Assembly: GCA_022605405.1 (NCBI GenBank)
Contig: JABYQQ010000014.1
Location: forward strand, 186,001 to 250,000
Source of the DNA: Earliella scabrosa
Taxonomy: Eukaryota > Basidiomycota > Agaricomycetes > Polyporales > Polyporaceae
Direction of reading: 5' to 3'
Length of the DNA: 64,000 nucleotides
Position numbers and translations under genes: made by a program. Shown here piece after piece: positions 36,021 through 49,154 of the stretch. Numbering within the stretch: position 1 is the stretch's first letter; each line of letters opens with the position of its first letter. The notes under the pieces were generated by a model. It was given only the letters and a program-made list of their open reading frames with translations, ran no database searches and was not told where the DNA came from.

Positions 36021-36444
36021 ATGTGAATCCGATGGAAACGTATACGAAGCGCGCGGGGCGATAGAATGATGACGGGACGAGTGGTCAGCTCGGAGAGGAT
36101 GAGATCGTGGTAGAAAGCATTTGCATTCAGTGCAAAGACAGCGACAGAGCATTATAGTATTGCTACAGTAGTACATCGAGAGAACGATGTTCAATCGAAG
36201 ACGGGGAGAAGCGTAAGAGGATAAATACAAGAAGCGGATCGTACGCAAGATGGGCATGTCGAAGACCGTCAAGCGGAAAGTAATGATACATACGTCAAAG
36301 TCCGTGTCAGGAAGTCGTCATCATAATCTAGACACAAGAACAGGACGAAGAGGTAGGTCTCCCAGTCAGTCAGAGCAAGTAAGACTCGCGCCGGGCCGCG
36401 TCACAGTCGGACCTGGTCGCGAACGTACACCACGGATTACGGCA
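36021..36444. other. convergent intergenic region
   Basis: The shared 3' flank of the plus-strand ACS transporter and the minus-strand sugar porter. No gene is seen. Confidence 0.5.
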
Positions 36445-39079
36445 TCATGCAGCCGCAAACCCGCCCGGCGCGTACGTCTTCTCCCCAATCGCGCCCTCGT
36501 GCTCGTACAGCGGCGGCATGTCCCCGACCCTCTGCCTGAGCACGTACTTGCGGAAGTTGTGGCCCGCAGACTTGAGCTGGTACGCGGCGTGCGTGTGCGT
36601 CGGCACGCTGAACACCTGGTCGAGCTCCTCGAGCGACAGCGCCTTCGTCTCGGGCACGAAGAGGAGCGACATCACGAAGCCGAACACGCTGTGCGGTGGG
36701 GTAGGGTGTTAGTACGGATGGTAGGGATGGTAGGGCGGACGGAGGGAGGAAGAAGCAAGGGGAGGACTCACTTCCATGCAGCGAACCAGCCAAACGTTCC
36801 TTGTGGGGTCCACGCGCCAAGGAGCGCAGGCACAGTGAGCGCGACGACAAAGTTGCTACGTACACACAAACCGCATGAGTCAACGAACGACAAGCGACCA
36901 CAGAAGCGACTCACAAGAACCAGAGCACGGCCGTGGCGTGCGACATGCCCAGGTCACGGATGTACAGTGGGAACGCCTCGGCCGAGTACTGTTGCACAAG
37001 AGCCAACGTTAGCAGGGCCGCGGGGGAGACACGATGACGTCATCGAGAATGAGGAAATGAGAACGTACAGTGAACGGTACCGGGCCTTCTCCAGGCGAGT
37101 ACGCAGCGGTAAACAGGTAGATACCCAGCGCGATGACCCCGATCCTCGCCGGGTTGCCCTCCGGAATATAGCTGCAAGCCGTCCGACAGCTCAATCAGTA
37201 CCTTCCCCTCGCATAGTTGAAAGGAAGGGACGTACAAAGCGAACCCAGTCATGAGCAGCATCGCAGCCATGAGCGGGAACGACACGAGCAGCAAATTCCG
37301 CCTTCCAAACGTGTCGATCGTCCAGATCGCGGGGCCCGCGAACACAAAGTTGACCGCGCCGAACCCGAAGGAGGCGATGATCGCCGACGTCTGGCTGAAG
37401 CCGCCCTGGACGAAAATGTTCGAGCTGTAGTACGCCATCGCGTTGATCCCGCAGAACTGCTGCCTGGAAAAGATAGAGGGAGGAGAAACGGAGCGTCAGC
37501 ACGACCTCATACCTGGAGCCGGCTGCAAGAGGGCAGTGGGATTTGGAAGACGCACATGAACATGAGGATGGACGAGGCGAGCGTGGCGCGCCGGTTGCGC
37601 GGGATCGAGTAGAGCTCGAAGAACTTGTTGCGCTTGTTGCGGTTGACCTCCTGTTCAGCCTCCAGGAGTACATGAATATCTGTCCGCATAGTCAGCAGTC
37701 AGTACGATACATTCAAGACGTTCGGGCGACGTGGAGGGTACGCACAGTACAGATCGCGCGCAGCCTGCAGATCGGTGTGGCGCAAGCGACGGAGCGACTC
37801 GAACGCCTTGGGGTAACGACCCTTCATCATGTACCACCGCGGCGACTCGGGACAGAAGAAGACTTGCGCCGCGATGAACAGAGCGGGGACGCCAGCCTAT
37901 ACGTGAGAACATCAGATGCGGTACGGGGCACACAGGTCGTCAGAGCTGCGTACGCTGCCAAGCATGAGCCGCCAGTTGAGTCCGCGGATACCGCTCCGGT
38001 CTGGGACGTTTTGGAAGGCGAGATCCATGACGTAGCCCATCATGATGCCGAACGCGGTCCATGTTTGCCACATCATCACGAGTGCGCCACGAATGAGAGG
38101 TGGAGAGCACCTGTCGCGCATACATGAGAAGGTGGGGTGTGAGCGAAGGTAGATGGACGTACTCGGCTGCGTAGACGGGGACGGTGGCGCTCTTGGGACC
38201 AATGCCGAATCCGAGGAAGAACCGTGCGATGAAGAGATGTGGCCACGAGTTCGTTACGCCTTGCCAGATGCAGGTGAGGAAGGAGAACATGGCCGTCACG
38301 AAGATGGCGCCTCGACGACCGAGCCATCTGTTCAGCTGCGAGTGGTATTGGTGTTAATTCGATGCAGGGTCCATGCATATGCGTTTACGCACCGGATCCG
38401 TTATCCAGCACCCAATGATACCACAACATAGCTGTGAACGAGACGACTTAGAGATAGATACGGGAAGATATGGAAGAACGGGGAGCGTACGTATGGCGCA
38501 GAGTTCACCAAGCCAACCAGCCACTGGTTCCTATTCGCTCCAATCTCGATGCCGGGACTGATACCGAACTGGTCGGGGAAGAAGAGATTGGCACCGTTGA
38601 TGACCGACTCGTCCATCTACGGTGAAGAAGTCAGAACACGTTCGGAAGGTTAAAGGTTAGCACAACGAACGCACACCCTGTACCGCGGCGGCAATCGAAC
38701 ACATGACGACCATATAGTACAGCGTCTTGGGCTGGTCCCACTTGTGAGTGAACTCGCGTCGGAGGATGTTGCGATCGTGTTCTGTGAGCATGGGGAGGTT
38801 CTCGAACGCGGTGGGGTCCTGGGCGATGAGCGCGCCCTTCTGGATCGTCTCCGTGTGCTCGGCGAGGTCGTGTGTGCGCGCGAATTCGGCGGCATCCGCC
38901 ATGAGCTGTTCATGCGAGAGGCCGGCGAGCGGGTTGGCAAGCTTGACGTTGAGGTTCTGAGTGGACTTGCGGCGCGGGCTCCCGGCCTGTTCGATGAACG
39001 ACTCTTGTCCATCGACCGAGGACTTCTCCTTGTCGTTTGGCCGCTGCGGCTCCAGTCTCTCTACGTTCTCGCTAGACAT
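36445..39079 (-). CDS. MFS sugar porter
   Basis: A multi-exon gene with an unusually long hydrophilic N-terminus (about 120 residues before TM1). Blocks in order: [93 protein letters not shown], the porter motif [51 protein letters not shown] and [15 protein letters not shown]. These mark the sugar porter family of proton-coupled or facilitative sugar/polyol carriers. It stands between ACS transporters on both sides. Substrate unknown. Confidence 0.85.
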
Positions 39080-39992
39080 GGCGACGGCAGAAAAAAGAGG
39101 ACGTCCGGGAATAGGAGGTGGTGGGAGAGTGCGGAAGCCTCAGGAGGAGCGTCGAGGAAGCACGGAGAGATATATAATGCGCCCGGCCGTCGCTGGCTCC
39201 CATCGCGAAAGTGTGTCATCGTCCGAGTGCGCTGCGTTTCCGGGACGCTTCGTGGTTGCGGTGGGGAGTGTGGGTAGAGATGTGGTGCGATACGTCACGC
39301 TGTGTTGGCCGGATTCGTGCGCGTGCGAGCCCCCGGATGCCGTCGGATGTCCTCCCGCTCGTCCGCTCGTCTTGACGCCCACATGCACCTACAGTCCCAA
39401 CAGCCCTTGGCATCTCCTTCCTCCCTCTCGGCGGTCGTCTTGGCTGGGGCACAAGCTGCAGCGAGGTTGAAACAAGTTCAACAGCACCTTTTTCACTGGA
39501 AATGCGGGGTAGCGGATAGTTTGGAGCAAAATGAAACGCTGGAAGCGGGAGAAGTTTGGGACTTGTGCATTAGTCGCTTGTGGAGCTTCGGCGTTGACGA
39601 GTACGTACTTCATCATCCGCTGGACGGTGCCGCTGATCTCAGATAGCACATGCTGGGTACGCAAGAAGCACCCCAGAACCCACGGCAAAGAATGAAAACA
39701 TAGCGCGACGACAGTGGATGCTGGCTGGATGTCGAGATCGTGGTCGGAGGTAGAAGAGAGTCGCGATGCGCCGGGATATGCGTTCGGAGGTCTTCGGACC
39801 GTTGTAGCGCCCGTACCAGGCGCCCAGCACATTCGCGGAGTACCCCGATTTGGCAGCTGCCACGTGGACTAGTTCAAGTTGCAACTTGCTACGAGACTTG
39901 GCGCAGACACCCATCTAGATCGAAACAGGAGGTAGTGGTTATCATGGCCCTCGAACCCTCCCCGCCGCTTGGCACTACCACACCCCGCAGCC
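39080..39992. other. intergenic, nothing further recognised
   Basis: It contains the sugar porter promoter and the 3' flank of the next transporter. ORFs here look like chance frames. Confidence 0.4.
39171..39178 (-). promoter_or_regulatory. TATA box of the sugar porter gene
   Basis: TATATAT is read on the minus strand about 90-100 nt upstream of the ATG at 39079, with a pyrimidine-rich leader between them. Confidence 0.5.
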
Positions 39993-42827
39993 TCACAGAG
40001 TGTAACTGAAGTCTGGCGCCCGGTCTCCCATCCTCCGCAGCTCCTCGGGCGCAAACTTGACCCCCTTCTCCTCCGCGTCCCGCAAGCGTGCTTCCTTCCG
40101 CGCGTTCAGGCGCCAGTACGCAAACACCGTGACGGGCAGAAGCACCAGTCCGATCCCAACGAACATCAGCTCGATCCCGTCTGCGCGGTCGCGTTCGCGT
40201 GGCCCGAAGTCCGAGTCAGCAACAGACGATCGACACACGGACAGAGTGACTCACGCCCGAGCACGTAGCGCGGCGCGTCCTGCACCCGGTACACATTGCT
40301 CGCGATCGCCCCTCCCGAGTTCCCGAATATGACTTGGATCGCGATCGCCACCGCGCGCTTGTACTGGCCCGAGACGTTGTTCGATATCCTGCTCCATGCT
40401 CATCAACCCTCCATTATAGCACTGAGCGCCGGAGAAGACGAGATGACGAAACGACGAAGGGAAGAAGAGAGACCGGGATATAAGGGAAGAAGACGCACCA
40501 CGCGACCATAGCCGGGTACGCAGCGTAGCCCCCGGACACGACCAGGAACGTCCCGAAGTACCGCGCCCCAATGCTTCCCGCCGCCACGTTCACGACGAAG
40601 CCCGTTAGACACAGGAGCTGCCCGCAGAGCACGAACGGCGCGCGCCGCTTGATCCTGTCCGACCACACCGCCCACACGACGACCGTCGCAGCTGCACCCC
40701 AACCCAAGCACCCAACCAGACATAAAACAAGTACAAGGAGGTGTCAGTGCGCAATCAGCGGGAGGAGGAGTAGGTTGGGAGATACGCACTGCCGACGACA
40801 TACGGCGGCACGGTGAGGAGCTGCGAGATGGCCGCGCTGAACCCGAACCTAGCATCCGACCGGCGCGCCCCCGCCATTCAATTCAGCACAATGTGCAGTA
40901 CGGCCGTGGCACCGGCACGATTGACATGCAGTGCGCACCCATTGATGATAGACCTGCGCCCGCCCGCGGTTCCTCGTCAGCGCTCCGACTCGCACGAGGG
41001 ACCCCACAATGGCCCGGGGATAAGACGCTTACGGCAAGAACAGGGAGATGCCATACACTGCAGTGGCGCGCAGCCCCTGGTGAGACCGTCGCTCCACACT
41101 CAAAGTCTAATGGGAGAAGAGAGGGAGAAGGGGGGAGGGACAAGGGGCGACGCACCGGGCGTGATCACGGACATGTTGATCAGGCTGAGGCACCACCGAC
41201 CTGCCAGTCCGTGACGGCCTCCCAGATGTGCCGCGCGGCGAAGCGCTCCTCTTCTCCGACCGTCGAGTTGTCGTACTCTGCCAAGTACCAAGCAAGGGCA
41301 AAGGGAGGGGGAGAAGGGTGGCTTCAGCTTCAGCACTGGTATGCGACCCGAGCCGCGACGTGCGCAAGCTTGAGAGTGCTCACTTTTCCGGTAGACGACG
41401 TACGCGCGCTCTTCGGGCGTGAGGAACCGTGCCGTGTCCGGGAAGTCGACCAAGACTTCGGCACCACCACCAATCAGTCCTACCTCGCCGCACTCCACGA
41501 AACCGCAAACTCACCGTAGAACGCAACGACCCCCACCACCACCGTCGCAATCCCCTCCAGAATCTACACCACCACCATCACCTCCAAAGACCGACCCACG
41601 CAGCAGAACGAGAAGGACTTACGAAGATCCACGCCCACCCCGCGAGCCCCGCGCGCCCGGCCATGAACGAGATCGCGAACGCGAGCAGGCCCGAGAACGC
41701 GCCCGCGAACGTCGCCCCGCCCCAGAAGAGGCCCATCCGCGTCTGCAGCATGTGCCGCGGGTACCACATCGACAGGCTACACCCCAGCCCCATCCCCAGG
41801 CGCCGGTCAGCCCCGCACAGTACGCACGATAACAAGCATAAGGAGAGGAGGGGAGGACGGAACTGACTAGAAGAACACCCCGGGGGCGAGTCCGGCTTCG
41901 GTGATGCCGAGGCAGACGCGGAGGCCGACGAGTTGCGGGTAACTGTCGGAGACGGTGTCAGGACCTAGAATCCGCCACGAGGCGCGTCGACCGCACTGGC
42001 ATCCATCAGGGGCTCACTTTTTCACGAGGCCCATCAACGTCCTGAGCAGAAGTCGTCAGTCACTCATCGAGCGATCGCGCGGGATGTGACTGGCGACGTA
42101 CGTGGTGATACCCCACAGGACCTAGATCAGCCAGGACTGGTGTGAGCAACCGGTGACGGGAAGGTGGACCACTGCTGACCGTGATCCCGGGTAGCCATCT
42201 CGATGGACGACACTTCTTCAAAACAAGGCTGCAGGTCGCGCAGAACGTCACTACACACGCATATACGGAAGGAAACGGACTCGGCGTACTTGCATGGGAT
42301 CGCAAAGACGTTGTAGGCCTGTCGCGGCAACGTCCAACCAATCGGTCAGTCCTTCATATCAGCATCAACGCGAGCAGGAAGACTGACTATGAACCACATC
42401 GTCTAGACCCCCGAAGCTATAGGTGAGAATGAAGAGCTCACGATACACGGCAAACTAGTGACTCACCAGCGCGATGTTATACCGATTCCCCGTCAGGTCC
42501 AGCTGGGTGAGCAGCCCCTGCAGCTTCGCGTTCCCTGTATGCAACACCATGACCATCCATCAACCGGCCTCCCCGTCAGCGACTCTACCGCAAGCATCAC
42601 CGCGCGCACGCACCGATGTTGCTCCGGTCCACAAACGAGCACAGATACATCACCGTCACGATCGGCATGATGTGCCAGTCGATCTTGCGCCACAGCCGCC
42701 GCTCTTCCTCCTCGCTCAGCACCGGCGGGGCCGGGTCCCGGTCCTCCACCATCACCTCGACCGCGGCCCTGCTCTTCTCTTCTTCCATTGCGCTAGTGCT
42801 GCCCGCCTCTGTCTTCTCGTTCACCAT
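39993..42827 (-). CDS. MFS transporter, ACS/Dal5-like, copy 2
   Basis: A multi-exon gene starting MVNEKTEAGS. Blocks: RRLWRKIDWHIMPI, MYLCSFVDRSNIG, FAIPCNLVLKKCRPSRW (made by splicing AA^C), SLSMWYPRHMLQTRMGLFWGG, AGAFSGLLAFAISFM, ARFLTPEERAYVVYRK, ISQLLTVPPYVVG, VWAVWSDRIKRRAPFVL, YFGTFLVVSGGYAAYPA, SGQYKRAVAIAIQVIFG, AIASNVYRVQDAPRYVLG, and the same MGDRAPDFSYTL end as its paralogues. It appears intact. Substrate unknown; the close paralogues point to local duplication. Confidence 0.82.
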
Positions 42828-43554
42828 GCTCGTCGTCGCAATGGTTCCTCGGGTCGCGATGCGGAAAGACGGAGAGATGAAGAGCGGTCAGAGAGGGGCG
42901 TCATGTGCTCTTCAGGACCAACGCATCCATGAGCGTGAACGCGGACGGGCGCAGTCGTCTATAAATGCCTCGCTAGCGGACGTGCGTGGTATGCGTGCTC
43001 AGCTGACCTGCGCGGAGGAGTGGCGTTCAAGTCCTCGCGGCTAAAGTTACGTCGAGGCGGCCTCTCAGCCTTCCTTGACGCGACCTGCGCTCCCATGCAC
43101 GGAAACTGAGGCCTGAGTGGCTCACAGGGTCATTTCGCCGCCGCGAAACTCTCGAGAGGTGGAAGGTCCGTCGAGCTGGATACGACGGCGTGTCTGAATG
43201 CGGCGACTTGGACACCGTCCCCGTGGAAGTCTTCGCGTCTTTCGAGAGCTGGCTGTTCCAGAAAGAAAGAAGACGAGAGGGGTGAGGGATTCGTTTACTA
43301 TACTTGGGGACGGGAAGCCTCGCACCTCTCCTCTTTCGCTGTCTCCGCCAGCCCGTATGGTATTCATGGAATGGAGAGGCACAGGCGGCCGGATACGACC
43401 CAAATATACGCCCATAGCCAAATATACACATCCACGTCTCTCAGACAGACGGACACAAATACGGCAGTACCTGGAAACGTGCATGAGCCCGTATACCCAT
43501 GGCGTAGCGCAATGCGAGAGCGTTACCAATACAAGCTTCTTGCATGGCGCACGG
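42828..43554. other. intergenic with probable promoter
   Basis: The upstream region of copy 2 holds a TATA-like TTTATAG on the minus strand near 42959-42965. Otherwise nothing is recognised. Confidence 0.4.
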
Positions 43555-46039
43555 TCATAACGTATACCTAAAGTCGGGAGCTCGGTCTCCCATCCTCCTG
43601 ATCTCCGCTGTAGAATACTCAATTCCTTTCTCATTTGAATCGCGGAGCAGTGCGTCTCGGCGCGCGTTGATGCGCGTATAGGTAAACACGGCGATCGGTG
43701 TGAGGATGAGGCCGAGTCCGACGAAGAGCAGCTCGAGCCCGTCTGGAGGTCCATCGTAAGGCTTATGCCATCAGAAATTGTGAGTCAACAAAACACGTAC
43801 GTCCGAGACGATAATTCGGGGCTTCCTCCGTGCGGAAAACGTTGCTGGCAATCAACCCGCCTAGGTTGCCCGCGATGACCTGGACGCCGATGGAAACGCC
43901 ACGCTTGTATTGCCCGGACGTATTGTTCGGAATCCTGTGGGTCACGGTGTCAGCACTCCTCCGCGAAGGCCCGAAAACCGTTCTCTACCATGAGTTAGTG
44001 GCGGGGAAGGCCGCATACGCTCCGATGACGACGAGGTAGGTGGCGAAGTATTTCACTCCAATGCTGGCGCCCGAGAGATTGATGCCGTACCCCACCGCGC
44101 ATAGGGACAAGCCCATCGCGATTACTGGGGAGCGCATGTGGAGTCGGTCGGCCCAGGCCGCACACACGAATATTGCGATGGCTAGAACCGAGCCTCCTCA
44201 GTACACTACGTGCAATATAAGTGGACGTAATGCCGTACTCGCGAGGAAATAGGGCGGAACGGTCAGGAGCTGGGATATTGTCGTGTTGAAGCCAAAGCTA
44301 TAATGGCCATGCTGAGGCCTGAGCAAAGCGTGGAAGCGCATATCACGTACCCGTTGATGATGGACCTAGTAGGTATCGCATGAGCTTCCTAGTGAGCGCG
44401 GGTTGCAGACGTGAACTTACGGGAGAAACAAGGATATCCCGTACACTAGAGGTCACGATCTTCAACTCCAAGCGTTCAAGGATGAGTTCAATCGAGACAC
44501 GCACCGGCAGTCAACACAGTCATGTTGATGAAACTCAGCAACCACACTTGCCAGTCTGAGAGTGCCTCCCTCACGTGGCGCCACTCGAAGTGTTCCTCCT
44601 CCCCGACAGACGAGTTGTCATACTCTACAGGGTAAGGTGATAGTGTTAGCGTCTACGATACTAGCATATGATATACTCACTCTTTCGATGAGTAATGTAC
44701 GAACGTTCCTCGGGTGTCAGAAAAGTCGCCGTGCGGGGGAGATCAAGAAGTACTACGTGTGTCATGAGTGAACGCTCATTAGGACCTAAGGAGGGAAAGG
44801 TAACTTACAGAAGAACGCTACAAAGGCTACAGCGACAGTCGCAAGTCCTTCAATAATCTATTAGTTCGAAGAATGTTAGCAGCAGGCCTAGAGGCAATGG
44901 ACAGGGGAACATACGAAGATCCAAGACCACCCGAGTAACCCGGCCGTCCCCGACATGAACGAGATTGCGAAAGCCAGCAGGCCGGAAAATGCGCCGGCGC
45001 AACTCGCTCCAGCAAAGAACATCGCAATTCGCGTCTGTAGCATGTACTTGGGGTACCACAAGCTGAATCTGGTGAATACGCAGCTCGGATTTGAGTGTGA
45101 CATGGAACGGGACATGACGAGCTCGGGGAACGTACAGGTAGAAAACGCCGCCAACAAACCCCGACTCGGTGATCCCCAGCAATACGCGTACCGCAACAAG
45201 CTGATCATACCTGGGACATTTGATCGATTCAGTGACCTCGTGCGGTGTTATGCTCACGTACGTCTTGACGAGTCCCATGAGTGTCCTATATGACGACATC
45301 AGCCCGAATAGGCTCGCGCCATGCTTGTGGTACGTACGTCACTACACCCCAAGCAAGCTGGTTTGTACCCTCAGTTGTTGAATGTAGTCACGAGCATGTC
45401 AACACTCACAGTCAGACCTGGAAGACACCGAGAGGGTCTGAACTTCTTGAGGACCAAGCTGGAATGAGCTCAGCGCTGTTCGCAACGCACAACATCGATA
45501 GCCATTCACATACTTGATGGGAATCGAGAAGATGTACGATGCCTTGAATTTCCCCTTCTCAGCCATGGTTCGAAGCTGTACATCACGACACGTACGACGA
45601 AGTATACAGTCTGTAGGACCCGATAGCATCAGCTATCGCCACGTAGAACCGTGCGAGGAACTCACTAGAGCAACGTTATATCGATGTCCCGTTAGGTCGA
45701 GCTGCGTCATCAGCCCTTCGAGCTTTGCATTGCCTACAGATTCGCTTGAGTCTCGAGAAGACATGGCTATGGGGGACTGAACCTACCAATGTTGCTTCTG
45801 TCCAAGAAGGAGCATAGGTACATCGTCGTGATGATCGGCATGAAGCGCAAGTCTATCTTTCGCCATAGCTTTGCCTCTTCCGCAGCAGTAAATATAGGCG
45901 GAGGCGGAAGGCGGTCATCTCCGTGGTAAGAAAAGTCTTGAGTGCTCCTGCCGGTGGCCGTTACTTCCTCGATCATGGCATCTTCCACCACCTTCTCGCC
46001 GAGCCTGGACGAGACTGTCTGTGGACCGGGCTGTGACAT
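43555..46039 (-). CDS. MFS transporter, ACS/Dal5-like, copy 3
   Basis: A multi-exon gene starting MSQPGPQTV. Blocks: AKLWRKIDLRFMPI, MYLCSFLDRSNIG, LEGLMTQLDLTGHRYN, VRVLLGITESGFVGGVFY, LWYPKYMLQTRIAMFFAG, AGAFSGLLAFAISFMSGTAGLLGW, ADRLHMRSPVIAMGLSL, SGQYKRGVSIGVQVIAGN, SNVFRTEEAPNYRLG and a C-terminus RRMGDRAPDFRYTL. Same family and layout as copies 1 and 2, with a longer acidic N-terminus. Substrate unknown. Confidence 0.82.
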
Positions 46040-46675
46040 CCTGCACCACAACAGCTATGACAGGGAGCTGACAATCAGAGTAAGCAGGGGATGGTAGAGA
46101 GCTCGAAGAGCTGTACTCACGAGGATATATGTGCCAATGCAACAGCTGACCATGTCAGTCCGTCTAGAAGCTGGAGGGAGGATTGGGTTACGTCGGGAAT
46201 AGCTTCTATGCCTGAGAATAAACTCATTCCTATACAATGTTTCCAGCAAACCTCTTCTTGTGCGGAGCTAGTAGTAGAACCATGATAAGAGACAGTCGGA
46301 TGATCATTCAACGCACCTTACGGCCGCAAGCCTGAGTCGGCCTTATTACTACTGCTGATGGTCGCAGCATGCCATCACCGCAGGAGCGTTCAAAGAGTAG
46401 CATACTTGACTACGGAGTTGTCCATGGGCATATGAGGTCTTCGCAGAGCCAGGAATCACTCGAGAACATCGACGTTGGATAGTGACAAAGTTGGAGACGC
46501 TCAGGGCAGAGCTGTTAGCGCTGTTTTGCCACGTGGCAGCCACGCGGTCCAGATCCCTCCCGGAAGCTTCCGGTGCGGCACCGTCGTCTCAGCTCCTTCC
46601 ACCACCGAGAGATGAGGTGAGTCGTCTCGTTGAACTGCTCATTGATTGAACACTCAGTAATTGTACCAAACTGGT
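46040..46675. other. intergenic, nothing recognised
   Basis: It lies between the start of ACS copy 3 and the 3' end of family member 12, both on the minus strand. No coding exon or repeat is supported. Confidence 0.4.
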
Positions 46676-48315
46676 TCAGTATCGCTGATAGGGGGGTGGA
46701 AGCGTCTCCATCCCGGCTATATCGTCCGCCTCCGGCACTTCGTCCGCAGGTCCTCCAGCAAGACGAATCCCGCCATCTATCTCCACCCGTGGCTCCGGAG
46801 GTACGCTCCTTACAGCGACAGGAATGTCGTCACTTAGTGCTGACGGAATTTGAAGGCGATTTCCCTTGCTTTGGTCCCTGTCTGCGACTCCTCGCGCTAA
46901 GGCCGAGCTTGAGGCCGGCACTGGAGAGTCCCGACCGTCTTTCGTCATGCGCAGCGATTCGGGGACGCGGTCACTTCCAGCCCAATTCCTCAACTTGGGA
47001 ACGGGTGGATGTGCAGCTACGCTGACTACCGAACTTGACGCGCTTGACGGCTCTGCGGCGACCGATCGCGCGCTTTCACCCACGCCGATGTCCAGAGCGG
47101 GGATCGAAGCCGCGGTCGGTGTTGCGCTTCGCGATGGCACAACCCCGACTGGGGTGCTCGTGCCGAGCGCGCTCACCGGGATGCTGAATGGCGACGGGTC
47201 GAGACGATCGCGCTCGGTCATAGGCATGTGTGCCTTCGCGAGTCTTTGAGGCTCCACAGACATCAGAGTTGACGCATTTCCATCTGAATAGCGTCCCGAA
47301 TCAGAATGAGACCAGAGAGCCCGCGCGGAACGTGGAAGCACTCACCCGCGCGCCTCCCCATGGGCTCAATTGGCGTCTTGCGTCTGCGTATCCAGCAGAG
47401 CAGGATCGAAGCTAGGACCAGCAGTGCTGCTGCTCCTATAGCTATCCCGACGATCGCTCCTTTGCTCAGCGCCGCACGTACAGGAGGAGCGTTGGCGTGG
47501 GCGCTGGGAGAGGGAGCGAATGATGAGGTAGATGAGGGAATTTGGGCAGAATAGGTGCCTTCGGCTGTAGTACTGGAGGATCCAGAGGGGGTGAAAACTA
47601 ATGGGGATGGTGATGAGGTGCTGGCGCTGGTTGATGTAGAGGAGTCGGCCGAAGTAGGGGTTGACGGTGAAGAAGTCGTCGTCCGCGAGCTTGTCGAGGT
47701 TGGTACTTCAAGCGCCGTCGAAGTAGTCGTGGTCGACTCGCTTTGTGTACTGATGGTTGTACTCGTAGAGCTTGATGAGGAGATACTGGTGGTCGTCGGC
47801 TCCTCAGCTACACTGCGAACGCAGCTGTTGTCGATGTTTGGTTGTACTTCAAGTCGTTCTGTGGTTGCGGCGTGAAGCCTCGTGTCGTCGACGAGGGTGA
47901 ACTCTAGGAGCTTTCCTGCGGGAAAGTCCACAACCCAAGCGAAGAACTGGTCGACAATGAACAGCTCCGTTTCGGTCAGGACGTAGTCCTGCGCCCGTAT
48001 TTGGAGGGAAAAGGGAGGAGTGCCGCCTATCCAGGTGATGTTGAAGATGGTGCATTCTACTGGCTGTGTATCGGTTGACACGAACTGCAGAAGCTGGGGC
48101 TGGGGAATAGCAAATGGAACCAGGATAGCAAGGATGAAGAGAATGGGATATAGGAGTCCTGACTTGTTATGAAACGGGGCTACGACTGCGGTGTGAACTG
48201 GACGTAGATGTGGCGTGACAGGTTGATACGCACCACGATGTAACCCATCAATTCTCTTCTCCCTTGAGAGCTGTGGCAAGCTCCTGGAGCGGCCGACGGA
48301 GCTCATCATCGTCAT
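46676..48315 (-). CDS. type A membrane protein with Cys-bracketed ectodomain, member 12
   Basis: Model: complement(join(46676..47283, 47346..48179, 48234..48315)), 507 residues. A 54-nt phase-1 intron that keeps frame and lacks stops (gtgcgt...cgtag) precedes the hydrophobic signal segment (LLYPILFILAILVPFAI, ~37-53). Because the first exon is polar, this may act as a signal anchor. The outer domain lies between Cys71 and Cys148, with WIGGTPPF (78-85) and an inner Trp. A Ser/Thr stalk leads to a TM helix (IVGIAIGAAALLVLASILLCW) with IRRRK. The phase-1 intron 47284..47345 (gtgagt...ttcag) leads to a tail ending DGGIRLAGGPADE ... LPPPYQRY. It is divergent with member 13 across an 840-bp region. 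Confidence 0.86.
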
Positions 48316-49154
48316 CTTCCCTGTGAGCCGTGTGGTCTTCAGTCAACGAGCAGAGGAGAACTGGCTACTCCCTGGACAGCACATTGAGGGCGTCGCATCT
48401 GGGGTGAGAATGATGTCGACATGTCGACCGGACACTCTGTGGGCGCAACATCAACATTATGAGAGAGTTCGTCAAACAACGCGCGGCGCGCGACAATTGC
48501 GCTGTGAGCAATAATATCGTGATAGAGGGTAAGTATAGTGATTAAAATGGGGTTGATCCTGCTGCGCGCTCGGGCACTTCGAAGGTCTTCCATTTGATTG
48601 AACACGCATGAGCGGCGTACTACTAGCAGTGCGCTCACGGCGGCACGCTCACGGTACCTTGGGAAGTCTTTCAGAAACTGCTACACGCAGCGCGAACCTG
48701 ATTAGCAACAGCGGGGCCATTCAATACGCATATGACTTCGAGCAAAGAGCGAATCCCAGAGGATCGAGGACTGAGACCGTCTTGAATGACACGATATCAG
48801 GCTTTGCCACAGTTAGCCTCTGGACTATATCATGTGATCTTGATAGAAGCCGCCGGAGTGAGTTCGATCGCCATTTCGTCTTCTTTTGTGAGCACACAAG
48901 TCGAAAGTACCACGTATCATGACGGCCAACATGCTCGTATCAATCATAATTATAACGTGCAAAAGATAAGCTCTGTTGACATGGCAGCCAGCCGTGATGA
49001 AAGTTCCACCAACCTACTATCTTCTTTCTAGTTTCGCAGGTAGACATCCATCCTCCCCACTACCACCTTTACATCCGGCGTCGGCAAATGGGTCAGTCTC
49101 ACTCTACAAGCAGCGGAAGATATGTTACCACTCGCCTCTCATGTGGTGGACATC
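48316..49154. other. divergent intergenic region between members 12 and 13
   Basis: The two family genes point away from each other, so this stretch should hold both promoters. No gene is recognised in it. Confidence 0.4.

Noticed and set aside
36250..37254. 334-residue plus-strand ORF
   Set aside because: It lies antisense to the sugar porter exons and has Arg/His-rich shadow composition without a domain.
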